Assembly: GCA_030267965.1 (NCBI GenBank)
Contig: BRYA01001053.1
Span: 1 to 14,898 of the forward strand
Direction: 5' to 3'
Source: Triparma columacea
Lineage: Eukaryota; Sar; Bolidophyceae; Parmales; Triparmaceae
DNA length: 14,898 nt
The stretch's first letter is position 1. The number at the start of each line of letters is the position of its first letter. Below are positions 1 through 9,700 of the stretch, one piece after another. A program made the translations under genes and the position numbers. The notes beneath the pieces are model-generated. The model was given only the letters and a program-made list of their open reading frames with translations. It was not told the origin of the DNA and searched no databases.

Positions 1-114
1 TCAACCGTTTTTAATTTTTTTAAGTGCAAAATGACCGCAACGACGAGACGCATCTTATGGTACCCTCACATTTGAAATCCAAGCCAACCCCAAACCATCC
101 CTAAATCCTAACCC

Positions 115-345
115 CTCTCCTAAACCCAATCCCGATCCCAACCCAAAAAAAAAAAAAAAAAAAAATCCCAACTCCAATCCCAACTCCAATCCCAACTCTA
201 ATCCCAACTCCAAACTCAACTCCAATCCCAACTCCAATCCCGACTCTAATCCCAATTCCAATCCCAACTCCAATCCCAACTCCAATCCCAACCCCAAACC
301 CATCCCCAACCCCAACTCCATCCCCAATTCCAACAGGCTTCCCAA
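115..345. repeat. Degenerate 6/12-bp satellite with an A21 run
   Basis: Irregular tandem units of the form TCCCAACTCCAA fill this stretch, interrupted by a run of 21 A at 145-165. An ORF across it on the minus strand encodes only Leu-Gly-Glu-Leu repeats and is judged spurious. Confidence 0.8.
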
Positions 346-374
346 TCGGTCCCGATCCCGAGGATACGCCTGCT

Positions 375-434
375 CACTACACTTCACTACACTTCACTTC
401 ACTTCACTTCACTTCACTTCACTACACTTCACTA
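375..434. repeat. ACTTC/ACTAC pentanucleotide repeat
   Basis: Tandem ACTTC with occasional ACTAC units, trailing into degenerate CACTAAAC sequence to about 500. Bases 500-782 are AT-rich 3' flank of the START-like gene with several TTCTATT repeats (about 705-765) and no gene that I can see. Confidence 0.75.
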
Positions 435-782
435 AACACTCACACACTACACTAAACCTTTACAGACTCCACTAAACACTTACACAAACACATACACAGA
501 CCCAAACGCAAACACAAGTCTTCTACTTGGTGCCAATCCCTAGCATACAAATGCTTTCTCCCTTTTTCTCTCATTCTGTCACAGAAAGGCTCACACACTC
601 AAACACCACTCCACCTTACATCTCATCTCTGTCACTTAAGCTGCTAATACATTTGTTAAGTTAATGAATTGTGTGCTGTTTTGATCTAATGTTTTTCTCT
701 TTATTCTATTCTATTGTTCTATTTATCTATGGTTCTATTGTTCTATTTTTTTTGTTCTATTTTGTATTGTCGTAACCCTATT

Positions 783-3700
783 TTAGCTTGTCTTTTCATG
801 GTGTGTATTTTTTTTAGTACCACCAGACGTTATATCAGGAGAGACTCTTTTAGTTACCATCAGGTTTTTGGTTCTCACTGATAGTCTCCTATTGGTCTCT
901 AATAACCTTTCTTTTGAAGATGGTATGAAGCTAATTGGTATCTTCCTCTGCATGGTTTCATCGAACCATTTTGGTTTCTCCTCATTCCATCTATCCCAGT
1001 TCAACTCTACCCAGGCCTTTACCTCCTCCTCAATAGAAAGCCAGAGTCTCTTCGAAACTCTAAAGACGTCAGCCTTATCATTATCGTTTTGTGCTTTCCG
1101 AAAGTCACTGCAATACATGTCTTTGGATCTAGTAGAATCCCAAAATGTTGCCAGATACTTGCGTTCAATAGAGGAGGCAAACAAAATAGCATTTATGAGT
1201 ACCACTGTGTAGAGAAGCAGTGCTCCTTGCAACGCCTGTCTAACTACTCTTTCCTTCCCACCTTGATTTTGATATATATAAATAACCGCAGGGAGGCCAG
1301 ATACAGTCAAGCATACACATATGCACCAGTACATGCCTCCCAGCTCCCCAGGATGTCTGAATTGAATCACCAAGGTGAAGTCAGTAACAACCTTCGTTAC
1401 TATTCTTGCAACTAGACTAGTATAGATTTCGAGATTTTCACCGGCAGGAACCCAGTACCAAAAGTCATCTCTTATAATTTTTTGAAGGAGGTACACACTC
1501 AAGTCGACCCCAAGGTACAGTGCTAACCACCGCTTGCCAATAAGAGACAGCAAAACAAGGGTGATGTTTTTGATGAGAAGCATAGCCGCAGAGAAAAAGA
1601 CCATTGCAGCAAATACAAGTGACCTCTTCCTAGGATTTGAAGGTACATAACCGTAGAAGTACTCGTTTTTGCTCCTTTTTATTGGATCGGTGTCATAGTC
1701 ATAACTGAGTACTGCTCCTGTGAGTCCTGTAGACAAAGCAGAGACTGAAAGGGAGAGCCATGCAGCTGTTGATGTTCCCTTGTCACTTGTTGCTATGGCA
1801 AGAACCTGGATAAAGGCCCCTGGTATGGATTCTGAGAATACTTCAGTGCACTTTGTGAATGTGAGCTCGGTTTGTGCGTCAAGCACCGCTGAAATGTGCG
1901 TCTTCTCCCCACTAGCAACTCTCTTTGCATCGAGTGCTGGCTTCAATCCAACAAGCACTGAGAATAACTCACGAACTATGATCTTCCAGCCTGATTTTTT
2001 GCACTGTATGATGGAGATGATTGCTTGAAGAAACAGTGAAGCACTGAGCATTCCAATCGTTGCATAAAAGTATCCCGTCCTGCCCTGCTCCCAGTACATG
2101 GCAGCGACGTATATATCTGTGATTTGGGTGAAGTTTGGGTAAAGAAAGGAGGTGTCGAACGCAGGGGGGCGTGAGTGGGGGGGCTTGTGCGAGCAGTCAT
2201 CTTATTGCTTCTCGCCCGCCCTTCCTCACCTGTCCATAAGTCCAACATTGATGTACCTGCACCAATCAGTACGCGAAACATCATGCCCCAAGGAGCTGCC
2301 TTCACAACACCCTCGGCAACCGAAAGAAACATTCCCTCCATCCAAGGATACTCCACAAACAGTTCGCTCACTGCCCTGTTCTGCAATCTCCAGGTGTCAA
2401 CCCCAGCTCCAATCACCTTCCTGCTCTTCAAGCATGGCATGAGGTTGTTCCCAATCACAGTGGCTTCATCCTCTTCCACACACTCTAGCTTGGTAGACAC
2501 GGCACTGTTGAAGGCAAAATTTGCAAGTCTTGCCCTCTTTAGAAGTGTAGGAAACCATGGGTATTTCTTCTGAACCTCCCTCAAAGCCACGCTCCTCAAA
2601 CACAGATCTTCAATGTGATCCTCTGTGATGTCTCTTTTATTCTTGCGTCCTAGCTGCCTGCCGTCCCAAATCATGTCAAAGCCTAGAGCCTCTCCTGCCT
2701 CAGTTGTCATCTCTTCCAACGGAATGAGGTACATGAAGTACCTTGCCGCCTCTGAGGCCTCAGCCAGAATTCTCTCAAGAGCTTGTTTGGTTGCCTCTTT
2801 GCTGACTCCCTTGCCAAGGTTGAGTCTGAGTGCAAAATCAACAAGCGTGTCATTCTCTCCCCTTCTCCTGATCCTAATAGCAACCTCCTCTTCAAATTTC
2901 TGAGTCCCTCTAGAATACTGGTTTGTAGTAGACCATGCGTCATCACTTTTTGATCCCCACTCGGTTTCCTCTGCACTTGGGTCCATGATAATAACAATGG
3001 TGTCCTTCTTTGTCTTGTTGAGCTGCATGGAGTAAGAATACTCCCTCTGAGTCGAGCCTACCTTCTGTATCTTCTTCACAGTCTGTCTCCATGGGTTCTT
3101 CTCGTCCACTTCCCTGTGGCTGTCTCCGGTAGATGATATGTTGATGCGACTGTCAAATTGCCAGAAATAGGCTGCAACTTCTTCGAAGCTTGCCCTGATT
3201 CTATATGATGTCTTCCCCTTCCCTTTTCCCTTCTCATCAACCTTGAGCCAAGTTTCTGCCAGGTAGACGGCAGAAGTCACAACTTCCTTGCCCTCGACGT
3301 CCACAAACCTGCTCTTGTAGCCACTTGCCCCTTGAGGCAGTGACACTTCGACCTTGAGAAGCCTCTTCTTTATCTCTGTCCTTCTCAGGGAATCCAAGAA
3401 AACGCTCTTGTCGTACTTCCGGCACATTGATAGCAAAAGACTGGCGAAGCTCTTCGAAGCATAACTCATAAAGATAGGGCTAGAAGCCACCACACCTTTC
3501 ATGTTATTCTGCCCAACCATTATGGCCTTACACTGTGGGATTCCGTTCTTGCTCGGGAGGGCTTGCAACTTCCAGACACTCCTAGAGTTCGCTCTTACGA
3601 CTCCGGCCTTCAAAGGAAAGTCCTTGTCTAGTCTATTAGTGTCTTCGTAGGTCAGCCAGATTGTCTTGCCGTCGTCTTCCTTCTTCCAAACGCAAAACCA

Positions 3701-6700
3701 TCTCCAATCCCTTGTACTCACACCAGGAATGCCAAAGTTTCGGCTGCTCTGATACAGCATGCTATGGTTGCTCAAGCTGACAATTTGCTGCTCCACAACT
3801 TTTCTCATCTTTAACACGGCTAGCTTGCTTCTGAGGTCCTTCTTCCAGATATAGGCTGCACATTCTTCGATAGGCACGTCAAAGAAGGCTTCTCCTATGC
3901 CTGAGGCTTGTTTGTCGCCCTTGACAGTTGTGGTCTTAACGGTGACTCTGGTATCTTCGTCTACTGCAAAGTCATCAAACTTTTGGCTTTTGAACCTGCA
4001 CTTCATGAAAAATTTCTTCCCCCTGTCAATGGCTTCTGTCTCCTCTGCAGTGAAGGTTTGTTCTTCCTGATTAATAATCCTAGCTAGGGAAGAAAGGTGG
4101 AACTCATCCACCTCCGTGCTTCTGTCAAAAGAGTTTCTGGCCTCATCTGCAAAGCCAAGAAGTTTTGGGAGGATGCGCTCTATAGTACTCTTTGGGATGT
4201 GGCCTTGAGCATTGCCATAGCAGAGGAACTCCATCTTGCACTGAGGTATGTTACCCAAACTCTTCACGTTGGTGCAAGTAAAAATCCCTTTAGTTTCGGC
4301 TCGAACGAGCCTGCCCATACCTCCACCATAGTCAATTTTTTCTCCTTCCGGAACGGAGAGGAGGGCAAGTGAGTAACCTCTATTCTCATTCTTTCTTAAT
4401 ATGCTCTTAAACACAACCTCTCGCTTGGCAACAGGGAAGGGAAAGTTCTTGATTGTGGCAAAGCGCCTTTCATTGAACCTGTCTTTGCCCTCTGAATCCA
4501 CAGGAAATCTAATATAGTTGCCTTCCTTCCTGTCAATGGCGATCCTTTCGTTGCTGCAGTAATCAAAAGCCCAGGCTGCAACTTCTGCAGCTGTTGAGTC
4601 AGCATATCCAATTGCTCTCCCCACAAGCGAAGTACTCTTGCCTTTCTGCTGGACTTGCTTCTTGAGCGCCATTGTGATGCCCTGAAAGGGTGAGTCTATG
4701 TGAACCCAGCTGTCCTCTGAGTCCCCAGGGTGGAAAAAGTCATGAAGGTTTTCGAAGACGTCAATTTGATCTTCTTCTACTCTGATCCCCTGCTCCATCT
4801 TTTCAGTCAGCTTCTTCCTGACCTCTGCATCTACCTTTGTGCCATTCCTCCTGTGTATGATATGACATGAATATAAGTTTGTGGTTTTAGTAAGGGTTGG
4901 TGATTACATATTTTTGTTCTCATTTTTCATTTCTTGTTGCCACGATTCTCACCTGTACCTCTCATAAAGCCTGTTAGCCATTTTGAGCTCGTTCCTGCTG
5001 ATCTTGTCTATGATGGTTTGGGGAAGGCTAACTTTTAGGTCAACTGTCTGGAGTCTAGTGACTCTGCAGGTGTTTTCAGAGATCTCTCTCAGCTTGTAGA
5101 ATCCGGATGTCACTCCTAGAACATAGCCTGGTGGTTGCTCTCCTAAACCCGAACCTTTGTAATCTCGGAGGGGCGTGAATGCAAGGGTGTAAACCTCTGT
5201 GCCTGTTTCTGGGTTAGTGTCCACTGTCCAGACCATCCAGATATCAAAGAGGCGTGATACATAAGGAGCAGGCAAATGCAAGCCAGTCCTATAGAACATG
5301 CTCCTTGTGCCGTCAACATTCTCCTTGGACATTCTTGGCAAGGGTGTTTTGCTATCTGCTCGAGTGTTTGAATGATCCCTGTTGTATGTTTGAAGCTGAC
5401 AAAGATAGGCCAAGATGGACTTAGCCGACGTGTCGACAACATTGCTGAAGGCTGCCCACACATTGTCCCCCTCTTTCCACAGGAACTTGTCAATGCCTTC
5501 CGTAGCAGTCCCCTTGACCCTCTTTCCTTTCTTCAGAAGCTGCTCTTCCAAGCCCTTCACCTGCCCCAGCATTTCTGTCTCCTGGCTTGTGAGGGCAGGC
5601 ACGTTGGGGATGACATGCTTTATGAAGCGAGCAAACCTCTTTTCGTCAATGACATCAGGTTTACTGAAGTGCTTCCCAATGGAGTCGAGGATGATGCTTT
5701 TGATGGAGGCGTAGGCAGTGGGAATGTTGGCCTTAATTGTCCCTTGCTTGCTATTGGACAGTGTGGAGCTCACTCTAGCCCACCTTTGCGGAGATGCTAT
5801 TGGTGCTCCTACCACTATCCCCGGTGCTAATGCCCTTGCTGTTGATTTTGCTGCTAATTGAGTACCAGGAATAGCAGTGCTGTCTATCGAGTGTTGTGTC
5901 TCTGCCTCCTCCAATTCACCAAGGAAGGTGACAGCAGCTTGATCAAACTCATAGCCAATTATTCTGATCTCCCCCTTAACAGTCGCCCTCTTTGCATTTG
6001 TGGTCCTAACAGAGGCCTCGAATTTGCTGAACGCGGTCCTTATCTCGGAGGGGAGATTCTGTGAGAAGAAGTATGACGAGCAAATGGGTTAGAACTGAGT
6101 TGTTCTCCAGAGGAGCTATTATTCTCAACATGACCCTCCTCCCTTGCACCTTCTTACCATCTCATCCACTGAGCTCAGCTTGATGGTGCACCCCTTGTCG
6201 GACGTGTTGGCTTCAATCTTGACATCCAGCAGGTACTCCACAACTATGTTGCCTTCTGCGCAGAAGTGCTGCCAGTACATCAATGAGTGGATTCCTTCTC
6301 TGTACTTGTGGATATACTGCCTTCTGAAAATGCCCTCTTTTTCTTCCTTCAGGAGAAGGAATTCGGCGACCAGCTCTGGCTTGTCGTGGACAATGAGTCC
6401 AACCTTTATCTTTCTAACCTCTTTGGTCTCCTCAAGAAGATCAGTTGTGACTCCTCTTTTGTGAAGCAAGGAAACGACATCAGAGTGAATACTTGGAGAT
6501 TTAGAGACTGCGAAGGAGACAACATTGTTGTAAAAGTGAGAAAAAACAACAAAGTTTCAACGCTTCCTCCCGCAACTCTTCCGCTCTCCCCTACAGTATT
6601 AAAATGCGTTTTTCTTTTCCGCCTCTCAATGCACAACTCACCTTGTCTCGCATCCTTGTGGCCGTTTTTAGAGTCTGCTGCGGTAATGGCGATTATGGTG

Positions 6701-9700
6701 TTTGTTAGTCAACATGGAAGAGATGTGAACGCGCGCTCCTTGTTTATGTGTAGCATATAAAGCGCCCCATGCGGTCGACGGAGATGGAACCCATGCGGTC
6801 GCCGCAGAAGCGCCCCATGCGGTTGCCATAGACGGAACCCACGAGGTCGCCAGAGACGGATCCAATGCGGTCGCCGCAGACCAGCACGCGCGCGCATGCG
6901 CTGCGGCTGCCCCCCGTCGAGCTCGCCGCCAAGGGCAAGGCCCTCCACAAACGGCTCCGCGCGTTCCGCACACAGGCGGTGACAAAAAACTACAAAGTTT
7001 CAACGCTTCCTCCCGCAACTCTTCCGCCCTCCCCTAGAGTATTAAAGTGTGTTTTTCTTTTCTGCCTCTCACCGCACAGCTCACCTCGTTTCGCGTTCTC
7101 GTGGCCGTTTTTAGAGTCTGCTGCGGTAATGGCGATTATGGTGTTTGTTAGTCAACATGAAGAGATTTCAACGCGCGCTCCTCGATTCCGTGTAGCATAT
7201 AAAGCGCCCCACGCGGTCGTCGCAGAAGCGCCCCATGCCGTCGCCGCAGACGGAACCCACGCGGTCGCCACAGATGGTTGCCGCAGACCAGCGCGCGCGC
7301 ATGTGCACTGTGGCCACCGCCCGTCGAGCCAGGCCCTCCGCAAACGGCTCCGCGCATTCCGCACACAGGCGGTGACAAAAACTACAAAGTTTCAACGCTT
7401 CCTCCCGCAACTCTTCCGCTCTCCCCTAGAGTATTAAAATGCGTTTTTCTTTTCCTTCTCTCACCGCACAACTCACCTTGTCCCGCGTCCTCGTGGCCGT
7501 TTTTAGAGTCTGCTGCGGTAATGGCGATTATGGTGTTTGTTAGTCAACATGAAGGTATTTGAACGCGTGCTCCTCGTTTCTGTGTAGCAATCGCAGACCG
7601 GCGCGCGTGCCTGTGGGTCGCGGGGGCTGACCGTCAAGCTCAACGCCGAGGGCCAGGCCCTCCGCAAACGGCTCCAAGCGTTCCGCACGCAGGCCGTGAG
7701 AAAAACTACAAAGTTTCAACGCTTCCTCCCGCAACTCTTCCGCTCTCCCCTAGAGTATTAAAATGCGTTTTTCTTTTCCCCCTCTCAACGCACAACTCAC
7801 CTCGTCTCGGGTCCTCGTGGCCGTTTTTAGAGTCTGCGGTAAATGGCGATCATGGTGTTTGTTAGTCAACATGGGAGAGATTTGAACGCGTGCTCCTTGT
7901 TTATGTGTAGCATATCAAGCGCAGTCGTGGTAGAAGCGCCCCATGCGGTCGCCGCAGAAGCGCACCATGGGGTCGCCGCAGACAGAACCCACGCGGTCAC
8001 CAGAGACGGATCCCATGTGGTCGCCGCAGACAAGCACGTGCGCGCATGCGCTGCGGCTGCCGCCCGTCGAGCTCGACGCCAAGGGCAAGGCCTTCCGCAA
8101 ACGGCTCCGCACGTTCCGCACGCAGGCCGTGAGAAAAACTACAAAGTTTCAACGCGCCCTCCCACGAATCTCCCGCTCTCCCCTAGAGTATTAATATGTA
8201 TTTTTCCTTTCTGGCGCTCAACGCACAACTCACCTTGTCCCGCGTCCTCATGACCATGTTCAGAGTCTGCTGCGGTAATGGCGATTATGGTGTTTGTTAG
8301 TCAACATGAAGAGGTTTCAACGCGTGCTCCTTGTTTATGTGTAGCACATCAAGCGCAGTCGTCGCAGAAGCGCCCCATGCGGTCGTCGCAAAAGCGCCCC
8401 ATGCGGTTGCCACAGACGGAACCCACACGGTCGCCAGAGACGGATCCCATGCGGTCGCAGTAGACCAGCCAATGCGCGTGTGCACCGTCGTCGCAGAAGC
8501 GCCCTATGCGGTCGTCGCAAAAGCGCCCCTTGCGGTCGCCGCAGACGGAACCCATGCGGTCGCCGCAGAAGCGCCCCATGCGGTCGCCGCAGACGGAACC
8601 CACGCAGTCGCCAGAGACGGATCCCATGCAGTTGCCGCAGACTGGGTCTCCCCTAGAGTATTGAAATGTATTCTTCTTTTCCGGCTCTCAACGCACAACT
8701 CACCTTGTCCTGCGTCCTTGTGGCCGTTTTTGGAGTCTGCGGTAATGGCGATTATGGTGTTTGTTATGTTAGTCAACATGAAGAGATTTCAACGCGTGCT
8801 CCTCGTTTCTGTGTAGCATATCAAGCGCCCCACGCGGTCGACGGAGATGGAACCCAAGCGGTCGCCGCAGAAGCGCCCCATGCGGTCGCCGCAGAAGCGC
8901 CCCATGCGGTCGCCGCAGACGGAACCTTTGCAGTTGCCGCAGACGGAACCCACGCAGTCGCCAGAGACGGATCCCATGCGGTCGCCGCAGACCGGCGCGC
9001 GCACACGTGCGCCGCAGCCGCCGCCCGTCGAGCTCGACGCCGAGGGCCAGGCCCTCCGCGAATGGCTCCGCACGTTCCGCACGCAGGCGGTGAGAAAAAC
9101 TACAAGGGTCTCCCCCCCTGCGACTCCCTGAATCGAACTTACCTTGGTCTTGTCCAGCGTCCTCATGAGAGCTTTTAGATTTAGAGACTGTGAAGGGGAC
9201 GACACAACACATTGCAAAAGTGAGCAAAAAATACAAAGCTTCAACGCGCCCTCCCGCGACTCTCCCGCTCTCCCCTAGAGTATCAAATTGTCTTTTCTCT
9301 CTTCTGCCGCTCAACGCACAACTCACCTTGTCCTGCGTCCTTGTGGCCGTTTTTGGAGTCTGCGGTAATGGCGATTATGGTGTTTGTTAGTCAACATGAC
9401 ATGAAGAGGTTTCAACACGTGCCCTTGTTTATGTGTAGCACATCAAGCGCAGTCGTCGCAGAAGCGCCCCATGCGGTCGCCGCAGACGGAACCCACGCAT
9501 TCGCCGCAGACGGATCCCATGCGGTCGCCGCAGACCGGCGCGCACGCATGTGCACTGTGGCCACCGCCCGTCGAGCTCGACGCCAAGGGCCAGGCTCTCC
9601 GCAAACGGCTCCGCGCGTTCCGCACGCAGGCGGTGACAAAAAACTACAAAGTTTCAACGCGCCCTCCCACGACTCTCCCGCTCTCCCCTACAGTATTAAA

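Noticed and set aside
55..387. Leu/Gly/Glu-rich minus-strand ORF
   Set aside because: It is a translation of the 12-bp satellite and the A21 run and has no independent coding sign.
868..1415. Plus-strand ORFs opposite the membrane domain of the big gene
   Set aside because: They are shadows of a long, hydrophobic, family-like minus-strand frame.
8355..8640. CRISPR-like repeat array
   Set aside because: The 24-base monomers abut each other with no unique spacers, and the genome context is eukaryotic.
8331..8816. Plus-strand ORF with 8-residue AVAADGTH-type repeats, and similar ORFs on both strands in 6700-9830
   Set aside because: They follow from a 24-bp repeat whose length is a multiple of three, so all frames stay open; they lack family resemblance and stable starts, and run into the purine-rich intron segments.
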